From Propionibacteriaceae bacterium (GTDB lineage Bacteria; Actinomycetota; Actinomycetes; Propionibacteriales; Propionibacteriaceae): DNA of 7,377 nucleotides. Shown here piece after piece: positions 1-6,304 of the stretch. Position numbers and translations under genes: made by a program. Where the stretch lies: the NCBI GenBank assembly GCA_003153855.1, contig PMBM01000048.1:13447-20823 (forward strand), in the 5' to 3' direction. A model generated the notes under the pieces. The model ran no database searches and had not been told where the DNA came from. It was given only the letters and a program-made list of their open reading frames with translations. The first letter of the stretch is position 1. Every line of letters begins with the position of its first letter.

Positions 1-448
1 CCTGACCGCCGAAGCCGGGGTTGACGGTCATCGCGAGCACCATGTCGGTCTCATCAAGCACGTTCTCCACGACCGAGACGGGCGTGTGCGGGTTGAGTGC
101 GACCCCGGAACGCGCTCCGAGCTCGCGGATCCGGTGCAGCGTCCGGTGCAGGTGGGTGGTGGCTTCCGCATGCACGATCACCAGCTCGCAGCCTGCGTCG
201 ATGTAGCGGCCGAGCAGCTTGTCCGGCTCGACCACCATGAGGTGTGCCTCGAAGCCGACGGTGCTGTGCCGACGCGCTGCCGTGATGACGTCCGGACCGA
301 AAGTGAGGTTGGGGACGAAGACGCCGTCCATGACGTCCCACTGGATGCGGTCGACGCCGGCGGCGCACAGGGCCTCGACCTCCGCGCCGAGGCGCGCCGC
401 GTCTGCGGGTAGGACAGACGGGACGATGAGTGGTGCGTGCGGTGCCAT
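1..448 (-). CDS. rpe: Ribulose-phosphate 3-epimerase (partial; C-terminus beyond left edge)
   Basis: The enzyme interconverts ribulose-5-phosphate and xylulose-5-phosphate in the cytosol, in the pentose phosphate pathway and Calvin cycle. Reading leftward from ATG at 448-446, 149 codons are visible; the family is about 220 residues, so the last third is missing. Visible marks are the N-terminal strand with VPSVLPAD (9-16), the signature WDVMDGVFVPNLTFGP (37-52), EAHLM (67-71), VHAEATTHLH (92-101), ALNPHTP (117-123) and MTVNPGFGGQ (140-149). The start is supported by GGGAGG six bases upstream. Oddity: the first metal ligand of the family (His in the usual IHxD motif) is Gln36 here, while Asp38 and His69 are kept. 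Together with NLTFGPD this departs from the IHVDVMD form I recall for housekeeping actinobacterial Rpe, so it may be a second, Calvin-cycle copy (cbbE). It diverges from the two-component operon and shares that intergenic region. The family call is near certain; the dedicated role is inference. Confidence 0.96.
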   Translation of the reverse strand, partial: MAPHAPLIVPSVLPADAARLGAEVEALCAAGVDRIQWDVMDGVFVPNLTFGPDVITAARRHSTVGFEAHLMVVEPDKLLGRYIDAGCELVIVHAEATTHLHRTLHRIRELGARSGVALNPHTPVSVVENVLDETDMVLAMTVNPGFGGQ

Positions 449-516
449 GTCGTGCCTCCCGGTACGAGTCGTCGTCACTGACGGGTCAAGAGAACCGCCA
501 ACCGGGTCGTACGTGG

Positions 517-546
517 CTCACCCGCAGGGGTGGTCACGGGGGTGAT
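517..546. promoter_or_regulatory. Candidate operator: CTCACCC-N16-GGGTGAT inverted repeat
   Basis: The half-sites CTCACCC (517-523) and GGGTGAT (540-546) form an inverted repeat, six of seven positions matching. It lies between the divergent rpe and response-regulator starts, 34 bases upstream of the TAGGGT hexamer and 68 bases upstream of the rpe start. A further direct copy, GGGGTGG, sits at 527-533. The same half-sites with the same 16-base gap recur at 2524-2553 ahead of cbbY, which argues for one regulator binding both. The response regulator encoded next door is the natural candidate, but nothing in the sequence proves that. Confidence 0.5.
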
Positions 547-580
547 TCGCCTTCCGAGCACATCGAAGCGACCTCGCCCC

Positions 581-586
581 TAGGGT
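581..586 (+). promoter_or_regulatory. -10-like TAGGGT ahead of the two-component operon (or Shine-Dalgarno)
   Basis: TAGGGT fits the actinobacterial TAnnnT -10 pattern and ends six bases before the GTG at 593, the spacing expected for a leaderless mRNA. No good -35 hexamer is seen 16-18 bases upstream, which would suit activator dependence. The alternative is that AGGG at 582-585 acts as a weak Shine-Dalgarno seven bases from the start; the sequence alone cannot separate the two. Confidence 0.4.
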
Positions 587-592
587 GAAGCT

Positions 593-1261
593 GTGCCCGA
601 TGCTGGTCGCAGTGTGCTTCGCCTCGTGCTCGTCGACGACCATGAGATGGTCCTGCACGGGCTCACGGCCATGCTGGCCCACTTCGACGGCGATGTGGTG
701 ATCGTGGGGACGGCCACCTCGTTCGAGCAGGCGCGGCGGGTCGTCAGTGAGACGGCTCCCGACATCGTGCTGAGCGACGTGCGGCTCGGTCGCGACAGCG
801 GACTGGACCTCGTGCGGGAGCTGGCCCGGACGCACCCGACGGTCAAGGTCGTCATGCTGACCGTGTACGACGACGAGCACTACCTCTTCCAAGCGCTGCG
901 GGCGGGTGCGCGGGGCTACGTGCTGAAGCGGATCGACGCCGCCGGGCTGGTCGCCCATCTGCTGCGTGTCGCCGAGGGGGAGATCGCGATCGATGCCGCG
1001 CTCGCCGGGCGGGTGGCGATGTCCGCGGCGAGGATCTCGTCGGGTGAGTTCTGGGCCGGCGCGGACCACGGCCTGACTCAGCGTGAGTCCGAGGTGCTGG
1101 CGCTGCTTGTCTCCGGGCATTCGAACCGGGCGATCGCCTCGACGCTGGTCGTCTCCGACGACACCGTCAAGACCCATATCCGGAGCCTTTACCGCAAGCT
1201 GGACGTCCAGGACCGCGGGGGTGCCATCGCGTTCGCGCTGCGAGAGGGCTTGTTCCAGTGA
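593..1261 (+). CDS. NarL/LuxR-family two-component response regulator
   Basis: A 222-residue cytosolic transcription factor that should be phosphorylated by the kinase encoded immediately downstream. The receiver domain (about 9-128) has the acidic pair D15-D16 in LVLVDDHEMV, phosphoacceptor D62 in VLSDVRL, switch residue T90 in VVMLTVYDD and conserved K112 in GYVLK. A linker (129-158) leads to a LuxR-type helix-turn-helix (about 159-222) with LTQRESEVLALL, HSNRAIA and the recognition segment SDDTVKTHIRSLYRKL. GTG at 593 is chosen because it gives a normal short lead before the first receiver strand; an in-frame GTG at 614 would start right at that strand. The stop TGA overlaps the kinase GTG by four bases, so the two are translationally coupled. 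The target genes are not shown directly; the shared inverted repeats suggest autoregulation and control of the RuBisCO operon. Confidence 0.95.
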   Translation: MPDAGRSVLRLVLVDDHEMVLHGLTAMLAHFDGDVVIVGTATSFEQARRVVSETAPDIVLSDVRLGRDSGLDLVRELARTHPTVKVVMLTVYDDEHYLFQALRAGARGYVLKRIDAAGLVAHLLRVAEGEIAIDAALAGRVAMSAARISSGEFWAGADHGLTQRESEVLALLVSGHSNRAIASTLVVSDDTVKTHIRSLYRKLDVQDRGGAIAFALREGLFQ

Positions 1262-2478
1262 ATACGCAGCTGTGGCAGATGCTCGCCGCGCCGGTCGCCT
1301 TCGACCTCGGTGCGCTGGCGCAGGCATTCGCAGAGCAGACCCGGTCCACGGGCGCCGTGATCCAGCTGTCCGACGGCGCTCAGCTCACCGTCGGTGGGCT
1401 GTATCCGCCCGATCCGGCCGCGCAGGCGGCGCTCGTCGTGCTCCTCGGGCAGGGGGTCACGGGGCTGGTGGCACGGAACGGTCATGGCATGCGGCTGGGC
1501 GCGGACCGTCCGCGCAGCCCGGTGCACCGCCACGTCCTGGGTCTGGACCATGGCGGTTCGGTGGCTCGCCTGGCTGTTCCCGCCCGCGGTCTGGGTGGGC
1601 AGATCCTCGGCGTCGTCAGTGTGCACCGCAGCGTCGACGACCCGTACACGGACATGGAGCTCACGAGCCTGCAACCGTGGGCCGACCTGCTCGGGCTGCG
1701 CCTGCAGGTGTTGGGTCTGCGCGACGCCGTCGACGCCCACCGTGACGACCGGGATCGGCTGATCGCCCAGGCGATCTCCGCGCAGGAGGCCGAACGTCGT
1801 CGGATCGCCTCCGACCTGCACGACGGGGTGACCACGGCGATCGCGTCGATGTCGTTCCATCTGAACGCGGCGGAGCTCTCCATCGAGGCCGCCGAGGCCC
1901 TGTGCGACGAGTCTTCGGAACTCACGAGGCTGGCCCAGGCGCGCTCGCAGATCGGGGTGGCCAGGACCCTGGCCGACCGCGCGTACACGCAGACCCGCGC
2001 GGCGATCACCGGTCTGCACAGCCTGGTGCTGGACGACCTCGGGCTGGTCGCCGCCCTCGAGTCGTTGGTCGAGACGGCGCCCGAGGCTGTGATGGAGACG
2101 GTCTGCGATCCCCCGGAGGAGTTCGCCGACCTGCCCGACCATGTCGCCGCGGCGCTCTTCCGGATCGCCCAGGAGTCCACGAGCAACGCGATCCGGCACG
2201 GTCATGCGAGCCGGGTGACGGTGAGCCTGCGCCGGATCGGTGGTGGCGTCGTCCTCGGCATCACCGACGACGGGGTCGGCTTCGACGTGCGTCCGGACCC
2301 CATGGGTCGGGCAGCGGCACGCGCCGCCGGCACCGAGGGTGCCCACTTCGGACTGTCCTCGATCGCCGAACGCTGCGTCCTGGTCGGCGCGTCCCTGCGG
2401 ATCGAGTCGATGCCCGGTCGCGGCACGACGGTGATCGTGGACCTGCCCGTGGTGGACGCGCCGGACACGACAGGCTGA
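1258..2478 (+). CDS. Soluble GAF-type sensor histidine kinase (HisKA_3 / HATPase_c)
   Basis: A 406-residue kinase that autophosphorylates on histidine and passes phosphate to the response regulator it overlaps. The N-terminal part (about 12-150) reads as a GAF-like sensor, with strand-rich stretches such as SVARLAVPARG followed by GQILGVVSVHRS; the ligand is unknown. The HisKA_3 dimerisation helix has ERRRIASDLHDG (179-190) with phosphoacceptor H188, and the second helix has RAAITGLHSLVLDDLGLVAAL (247-267). The ATPase domain shows an N box (E306 and N310 in AQESTSNAIRHG), a D337-D338-G-V-G-F-D box, GLSSIAERC (365-373) and GRGTT (387-391). I see no transmembrane segment or signal peptide, so the signal is probably cytoplasmic. 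The start is the GTG inside the upstream stop (GTGA). The layout recalls NarL-type partner kinases such as DevS, but no haem ligand can be assigned. Confidence 0.94.
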   Translation: MNTQLWQMLAAPVAFDLGALAQAFAEQTRSTGAVIQLSDGAQLTVGGLYPPDPAAQAALVVLLGQGVTGLVARNGHGMRLGADRPRSPVHRHVLGLDHGGSVARLAVPARGLGGQILGVVSVHRSVDDPYTDMELTSLQPWADLLGLRLQVLGLRDAVDAHRDDRDRLIAQAISAQEAERRRIASDLHDGVTTAIASMSFHLNAAELSIEAAEALCDESSELTRLAQARSQIGVARTLADRAYTQTRAAITGLHSLVLDDLGLVAALESLVETAPEAVMETVCDPPEEFADLPDHVAAALFRIAQESTSNAIRHGHASRVTVSLRRIGGGVVLGITDDGVGFDVRPDPMGRAAARAAGTEGAHFGLSSIAERCVLVGASLRIESMPGRGTTVIVDLPVVDAPDTTG

Positions 2479-2521
2479 GCCCGCCGGCACGGATCGGCGA
2501 CCGTCGTACGGACACGTGTGT

Positions 2522-2555
2522 GTCTCACCCCTGAAGTCCCCCCTGGGGGTGAGAC
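2522..2555. promoter_or_regulatory. 10-bp perfect inverted repeat upstream of cbbY; candidate operator (or terminator of the kinase gene)
   Basis: GTCTCACCCC (2522-2531) and GGGGTGAGAC (2546-2555) are perfect reverse complements around a 14-base centre. The core CTCACCC-N16-GGGTGAG matches the half-sites and spacing of the repeat at 517-546. It lies 20 bases upstream of the TAGCGT hexamer, overlapping where a -35 would be, a usual place for an activator or repressor. As RNA it could also fold and end the two-component transcript 43 bases after the kinase stop, but no U-rich run follows. I favour the operator reading because of the second copy. Confidence 0.55.
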
Positions 2556-2574
2556 CGACAGGGACTTCCGCGGC

Positions 2575-2580
2575 TAGCGT
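2575..2580 (+). promoter_or_regulatory. -10-like TAGCGT for the cbbY-cbbM operon
   Basis: TAGCGT matches TAnnnT and ends seven bases before the cbbY ATG. There is no Shine-Dalgarno in the GCGTCGCACCC leader, which fits a leaderless transcript beginning at or just before the ATG. No clear -35 is present; the inverted repeat occupies that region. Confidence 0.5.
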
Positions 2581-2587
2581 CGCACCC

Positions 2588-3334
2588 ATGGCATTCCAGG
2601 CGCTGGTCTTCGACGTGGACGGGACGCTGGCCGACACCGAGCGTGACGGCCATCGACCCGCCTTCAACGCCGCGTTCGCCCAGGCCGGGCTCGACTGGCA
2701 CTGGCGTGACGAGGAATACCGCGAGCTTCTCGCGGTGGCTGGCGGCAAGGAGCGGATCCGGCACTTCTGCGAGCAGCACGACCCGGCATTCCTGGCCCGG
2801 CCTGATGCCGACGAGGCCATCGCCGCGCTGCACGTCGACAAGACGAGGCGGTACGTCGCTTACGCCGCCGCCGGCGGGATCGGGCTTCGGCCGGGGGTGG
2901 CGCGGCTCGTCACGCAGGCCAGGGCTGCCGGGACGAGGCTCGCCATCGCGACCACGACGAGTCCCGAGAACGTCACTGCCCTTCTCGACGCCTGCTTCGG
3001 TCCCGACGCCACCAGCTGGTTCGAGGTCATCGGTGCGGGTGACGTCGTGCCCCGTAAGAAGCCGGCCCCCGACATCTACACGTGGGTGGTCGAGCGGCTC
3101 GACCTGCGCCCCGAGGAGTGCCTTGCCGTCGAGGACTCCGCGGTGGGGCTCCGCGCGGCTCTCGCGGCGGGGCTGCCCACCGTGGTGACACAGAACCCCT
3201 ACACCGCGTCAGACGACACCACCGGGGCGCTCGCCGTCCTTGGGGACCTCTCGACCGTGACGCTCTCCGACCTGTCCACCCTTCACGACACCGTTCACCC
3301 CGGCACCCAGGCGCGACCTGGGCCGACGTCCTAA
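2588..3334 (+). CDS. cbbY: CbbY-type HAD phosphatase (xylulose-1,5-bisphosphate phosphatase)
   Basis: A 248-residue HAD subfamily IA hydrolase. Characterised CbbY proteins dephosphorylate xylulose-1,5-bisphosphate, a misfire product that inhibits RuBisCO. Motif I is [11 protein letters not shown] (8-18), with nucleophile D9 and acid/base D11. The helical cap (about 19-90) has [14 protein letters not shown] and [14 protein letters not shown], which I recognise as CbbY-like rather than typical phosphoglycolate phosphatase. Motif II is [11 protein letters not shown] (119-129), motif III is K158 in KKPAPDIY, and motif IV is [11 protein letters not shown] (181-191). ATG at 2588 starts four residues before the first strand; the frame is open back to a GTG at 2516, but that would add 24 unconserved residues across the inverted repeat. 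The TAA overlaps the Shine-Dalgarno of cbbM, so the two form an operon. The function is inferred from family and context. Confidence 0.92.
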   Translation: MAFQALVFDVDGTLADTERDGHRPAFNAAFAQAGLDWHWRDEEYRELLAVAGGKERIRHFCEQHDPAFLARPDADEAIAALHVDKTRRYVAYAAAGGIGLRPGVARLVTQARAAGTRLAIATTTSPENVTALLDACFGPDATSWFEVIGAGDVVPRKKPAPDIYTWVVERLDLRPEECLAVEDSAVGLRAALAAGLPTVVTQNPYTASDDTTGALAVLGDLSTVTLSDLSTLHDTVHPGTQARPGPTS

Positions 3335-3338
3335 GGAG
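3333..3338 (+). promoter_or_regulatory. Shine-Dalgarno AAGGAG of cbbM overlapping the cbbY stop
   Basis: AAGGAG begins inside the TAA stop of cbbY and lies six bases before the cbbM ATG at 3345. It is the strongest ribosome binding site between 449 and 5857. It fixes the cbbM start and suggests translational coupling of the two genes. Confidence 0.85.
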
Positions 3339-3344
3339 CAGAGC

Positions 3345-4724
3345 ATGGACCAGTCCAACCGCTACGCCGATCTCAGCCTCACGGAGGCCGAGCTGATCGC
3401 CGGGGGCAAGCACATCCTGTGCGCGTACCGGATGAAGCCGAAGGCGGGGGTCGGCTACCTCGAGGCAGCCGCCCACTTCGCGGCTGAGTCCTCCACCGGC
3501 ACCAACGTCGAGGTCTCCACGACCGACGACTTCACGAAGGGCGTGGACGCGCTCGTCTACCAGGTCGACGAGGCGAGCGAGGACATGCGGATCGCCTACC
3601 CGCTCGACCTGTTCGACCGCAACATCACCGACGGCCGGATGATGATGGTGTCCTTCCTCACCCTGACGATCGGCAACAACCAGGGCATGGGCGACATCGA
3701 GAACGCCAAGATGATCGACTTCTGGGTCCCACCCGAGGTCATCCGGCAGTTCGACGGGCCGGCGATGAACATCGAGGACCTGTGGCGCATCCTCGGCCGT
3801 CCGGTCAAGGACGGCGGCTTCATCGCGGGCACGATCATCAAGCCCAAGCTCGGGCTGCGTCCCCAGCCGTTCGCCGAGGCCGCGTACAAGTTCTGGCTCG
3901 GTGGGGACTTCATCAAGAACGACGAGCCCCAGGGCAACCAGGTGTTCTCGCCCTTGAAGGAGACGATCCCCCTGGTCTACGACGCGATGAAGCGGGCGAT
4001 GGACGAGACCGGTGAGGCGAAGCTGTTCTCGATGAACATCACCGCGGACGACCACCACGAGATGCTCGCTCGCGCGGACTTCGCGCTGTCGACCTTCGGG
4101 CCGGACGCCAACAAGCTCGCGTTCCTCGTCGACGGGTACGTGGGCGGGCCGGGAATGATCACGACGGCGCGACGCAACTACCCGAACCAGTTCCTGCACT
4201 ACCACCGGGCGGGTCACGGTGCCGTCACCTCTCCGAGCTCGAAGCGCGGCTACACGGCGTTCGTCCTGGCCAAGATGGCCCGCCTGCAGGGGGCCTCCGG
4301 CATCCACGTCGGCACGATGGGCTACGGCAAGATGGAGGGCGGCACCGATGACCGGGTGATCGCCTACATGATCGAGCGTGACGAGGCGCAAGGCCCGGTC
4401 TACTTCCAGAAGTGGGACGGCATCAAGGCGACCACGCCGATCATCTCGGGCGGCATGAACGCTCTGCGCCTGCCCGGGTTCTTCGCGAACCTCGGCCACG
4501 GCAACCTCATCAACACGGCAGGCGGCGGCGCGTACGGCCACATCGACGGTCCGGCGGCAGGTGCGCTCTCGCTCCGTCAGGCCTACGAGGGCTGGAAGGC
4601 GGGGGCCGATCCTGTCGAGTGGGCAGCGACGCACCGCGAGTACGCCCGGGCGTTCGAGTCCTTCCCCGGCGACGCCGACGCGATCTTCCCCGGCTGGCGC
4701 GCGCGCCTGCTGAAGACCGTCTAG
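3345..4724 (+). CDS. cbbM: Ribulose-1,5-bisphosphate carboxylase/oxygenase, form II large subunit
   Basis: A complete 459-residue form II RuBisCO, which carboxylates ribulose-1,5-bisphosphate to two 3-phosphoglycerates. From memory it aligns without gaps to Rhodospirillum rubrum CbbM over at least residues 1-370, starting [10 protein letters not shown] where that protein has MDQSSRYVNL, and the active-site numbering is the same. Visible are E48, T53 and N54 in [10 protein letters not shown]111 in GNNQGMG, K166 and K168 in [10 protein letters not shown], the carbamylated K191 with Mg ligands D193 and E194 in DFIKNDEP, H287, R288 and H291 in HYHRAGH, loop 6 K329 in GYGKMEG, and S368-G369-G370. 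All catalytic residues are intact, so it should be a true carboxylase and not a RuBisCO-like protein. No small-subunit gene follows, as expected for form II. It is the second gene of an operon with cbbY, 10 nt apart, and is followed by a hairpin terminator. Form II is known mainly from proteobacteria; in an actinobacterial setting horizontal transfer is plausible, though codon use looks like that of its neighbours. Confidence 0.98.
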   Translation: MDQSNRYADLSLTEAELIAGGKHILCAYRMKPKAGVGYLEAAAHFAAESSTGTNVEVSTTDDFTKGVDALVYQVDEASEDMRIAYPLDLFDRNITDGRMMMVSFLTLTIGNNQGMGDIENAKMIDFWVPPEVIRQFDGPAMNIEDLWRILGRPVKDGGFIAGTIIKPKLGLRPQPFAEAAYKFWLGGDFIKNDEPQGNQVFSPLKETIPLVYDAMKRAMDETGEAKLFSMNITADDHHEMLARADFALSTFGPDANKLAFLVDGYVGGPGMITTARRNYPNQFLHYHRAGHGAVTSPSSKRGYTAFVLAKMARLQGASGIHVGTMGYGKMEGGTDDRVIAYMIERDEAQGPVYFQKWDGIKATTPIISGGMNALRLPGFFANLGHGNLINTAGGGAYGHIDGPAAGALSLRQAYEGWKAGADPVEWAATHREYARAFESFPGDADAIFPGWRARLLKTV

Positions 4725-4748
4725 CGGATAGCGGCGGTGCTCCGCCCA

Positions 4749-4783
4749 CGGACGAGGGCCTGTACGACCTGGGCCCTCGTCCG
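4749..4783 (+). terminator. Strong hairpin, terminator of the cbbY-cbbM operon
   Basis: CGGACGAGGGCC (4749-4760) pairs perfectly with GGCCCTCGTCCG (4772-4783) around an 11-base loop, 24 bases after the cbbM stop. There is no U-run after the 12-bp GC-rich stem, which is common for actinobacterial terminators. A small five-pair hairpin (4733-4746, loop TGCT) lies just before it. Confidence 0.75.
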
Positions 4784-4830
4784 GTCGGGCCACATGTCCT
4801 CTGCCGACCTTTGACGACAGTATTGGTCGC

Positions 4831-5658
4831 GTGGACGCCCTACGACACCCTGTGACTGGCTTGGCGCACCCCTCGCCGGCTGTGTCCGGTACGGGCTGGC
4901 CGGGGGATCCGGCGACTCCCTCGACGCCGGTCGCGGAGAGTCCCGCCGACGTCGCCCGCCTCGCCGCCAGTGCATCGGACCTGTCCACGCTGGACGCGTA
5001 CGTGAGCGTCTGCCGGGCGTGCCCGCGACTCGTCGCGTGGCGCGAGGAGGTGGCGGTGACGAAGCGTGCGGCGTACGCCGACCAGCCGTACTGGGGACGG
5101 CCCGCTCCGAGCTTCGGTGACTCGCACCCCGAGATCCTCGTCGTGGGACTCGCACCAGCGGCGCACGGCGCGAACCGTACGGGTCGCATGTTCACCGGCG
5201 ACCGCTCCGGGGACTGGCTCTACGCCGCGTTGCACCGCGCGGGCTACGCCTCCCAACCGACCTCCACGGCCGCGGGGGACGGGCTGACGTTGACGGGCGT
5301 ACGGATCGTGGCCGCGGCGCACTGCGCCCCTCCGGCGAACAAGCCGACCCCGACCGAGCTGGCGACCTGTGCGCAGTGGTTCGACCGCGACCTGGAGCTG
5401 TCGCTCCCCCTGAAGTCCATCCTCGCGTTGGGCGGCATCGCCTGGGCTGCCGTGCTCGGTGCCGCGAAGCGCCGCGGCTGGGAGATGCCAGCCCCCAGGC
5501 CCCGCTTCGCCCACGGTGCCGAGACCCTGCTCGGGACCCCGCAAGGACCGGTACGGCTGGTCGCCAGCTACCACGTCTCGCAGCAGAACACGTTCACCGG
5601 ACGGCTCACCGAGGAGATGCTGGATGCGGTTATGAGGCGTCTCTCATCCACGTCGTGA
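4831..5658 (+). CDS. Family 5 (UdgB-type) uracil-DNA glycosylase with four-cysteine Fe-S cluster motif
   Basis: A 275-residue DNA repair enzyme that removes uracil, and in this family other deaminated bases, from DNA. The family marks are [19 protein letters not shown] (106-124), which carries motif 1, and [13 protein letters not shown] (246-258), which carries motif 2. Four cysteines positioned for a [4Fe-4S] cluster are C61 and C64 (VCRACPRL) plus C165 (HCAPP) and C180 (ELATC). [12 protein letters not shown] and GDGLTL also match the actinobacterial UdgB group (M. tuberculosis Rv1259). The start is uncertain: GTG at 4831 has no clear Shine-Dalgarno, and the first 45 residues are proline- and alanine-rich and unconserved, so a later GTG such as 4852 is possible. 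It is separated from cbbM by a terminator and has no evident tie to carbon fixation; it is probably a core-genome gene flanking the cluster. Confidence 0.95.
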   Translation: MDALRHPVTGLAHPSPAVSGTGWPGDPATPSTPVAESPADVARLAASASDLSTLDAYVSVCRACPRLVAWREEVAVTKRAAYADQPYWGRPAPSFGDSHPEILVVGLAPAAHGANRTGRMFTGDRSGDWLYAALHRAGYASQPTSTAAGDGLTLTGVRIVAAAHCAPPANKPTPTELATCAQWFDRDLELSLPLKSILALGGIAWAAVLGAAKRRGWEMPAPRPRFAHGAETLLGTPQGPVRLVASYHVSQQNTFTGRLTEEMLDAVMRRLSSTS

Positions 5659-5686
5659 GGTTCGCACCAGTTCGTACGAGTCCCTT

Positions 5687-5720
5687 TCATGCCCCTTAAC
5701 CGCGCTGCGACTAGGCATGA
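5687..5720 (+). terminator. Weak inverted repeat after the glycosylase gene; possible terminator
   Basis: TCATGCC (5687-5693) and GGCATGA (5714-5720) are perfect complements around a 20-base loop, 28 bases after the glycosylase stop. The stem is short and no U-run follows, so it may end that transcript or may be chance. The rest of the 5659-5857 gap is richer in A and T than the genes. It presumably holds the promoter of the next gene; TAAGTT at 5811-5816 is a -10-like hexamer without a partner -35. Confidence 0.3.
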
Positions 5721-5857
5721 CCTTTCCGGCCTGCGCTGGTGGGTGATATCTGAATCTGTAGCGAACATGAGGAAGGCTTCACACTCAACCACCCCTCGCA
5801 GGCACCGACATAAGTTCACGACCAGCCGCCCCTGGCATACAGAACGGACCGCGAGAA

Positions 5858-6274
5858 ATGAGCATTACCATCAGCCCCCTTGAGATGCTTGAGGCCGACG
5901 CTGTCACCGAAACCCTCGGCGTGCGGTACCCGTCACTGCGACTTGAGGTGTGGGTCGCGCTCACCGCTCTGTCCGACCCGAGCCACCAGGCGATGCACTG
6001 GGGCAAGGACCTCGCGGGCGACGACGACTTCGACTCCCTGGCCGAGCACCTGGCCTGCTTGTACGACGAGTGCGAGATCCTGCCTCGCCCGGAGCGTGCC
6101 GTCGGCTCCATCCTTCGCGCCAGCGAGGTGCCCGCCATACGCATGCTCGGACGCCACCTCGGCGCCCTGATCCTCGAGCTCGGCGAAGCACCCGACGCCT
6201 TCTACCTCTCCAACCCGCGCTGGTTCGACGTCGTCGTCGCCGCCGAAGGCGCCCTCGTGGCGATGGAGTCCTGA
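5858..6274 (+). CDS. SCO4402-like small acidic protein, function unknown
   Basis: A 138-residue, acidic, leucine- and alanine-rich protein with no signal peptide or membrane segment. From memory, the run LRLEVWVALTALSDPSHQ (27-44), then HLACLYDECEILPRPERAVGSIL (64-86), LGRHLGALILELG and a C-terminal NPRWFDVVVAAEGALVAME resemble the SCO4402 family of uncharacterised streptomycete proteins. There the pattern is an LSDP motif, a LYDD-type motif, a GxxL step and a WxxVVxAA end. Codon third positions are strongly G or C, supporting coding. ATG at 5858 gives the full N-terminus; only a poor ribosome site (GCGAG) precedes it, and a later start before RLEV cannot be excluded. It is a single gene, 199 bases after the glycosylase and followed by the 96-bp palindrome. 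The family is not biochemically understood, so no role is proposed. Confidence 0.75.
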   Translation: MSITISPLEMLEADAVTETLGVRYPSLRLEVWVALTALSDPSHQAMHWGKDLAGDDDFDSLAEHLACLYDECEILPRPERAVGSILRASEVPAIRMLGRHLGALILELGEAPDAFYLSNPRWFDVVVAAEGALVAMES

Positions 6275-6304
6275 CGTCCTCCGTGGCGCTCTCACCTCAT
6301 GGGG

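Noticed and set aside
506..2510. GTCGTACG at 506-513 and 2503-2510, upstream of both inverted repeats
   Set aside because: The distance to the repeats differs (11 and 21 bases) and CGTACG-containing words recur across the window, so I treat it as background.
2516..2587. Upstream GTG start for cbbY adding 24 residues
   Set aside because: The extension crosses the inverted repeat and the -10-like hexamer, is unlike the family N-terminus, and the ATG at 2588 begins right before the first HAD strand.
1189..2841. 550-codon minus-strand open frame opposite the kinase gene
   Set aside because: Shadow of the real kinase frame; composition is GC-driven and no domain is recognisable.
3027..5195. 722-codon open frame on the minus strand opposite cbbY, cbbM and the glycosylase gene
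   Set aside because: It is antisense to genes with intact catalytic motifs, has low-complexity Arg/Gly/Val-rich translation, and is a usual by-product of high GC third positions.
5741..5747. Single half-site GGGTGAT upstream of the SCO4402-like gene
   Set aside because: There is no partner half-site at the 16-base spacing; lone copies of this heptamer are expected by chance in GC-rich DNA and also occur inside genes.
5767..5883. Short open frame (MRKASHSTTPRRHRH...) between the glycosylase and SCO4402-like genes
   Set aside because: No ribosome site, composition unlike a real protein, and it overlaps the better-supported start at 5858 in another frame.
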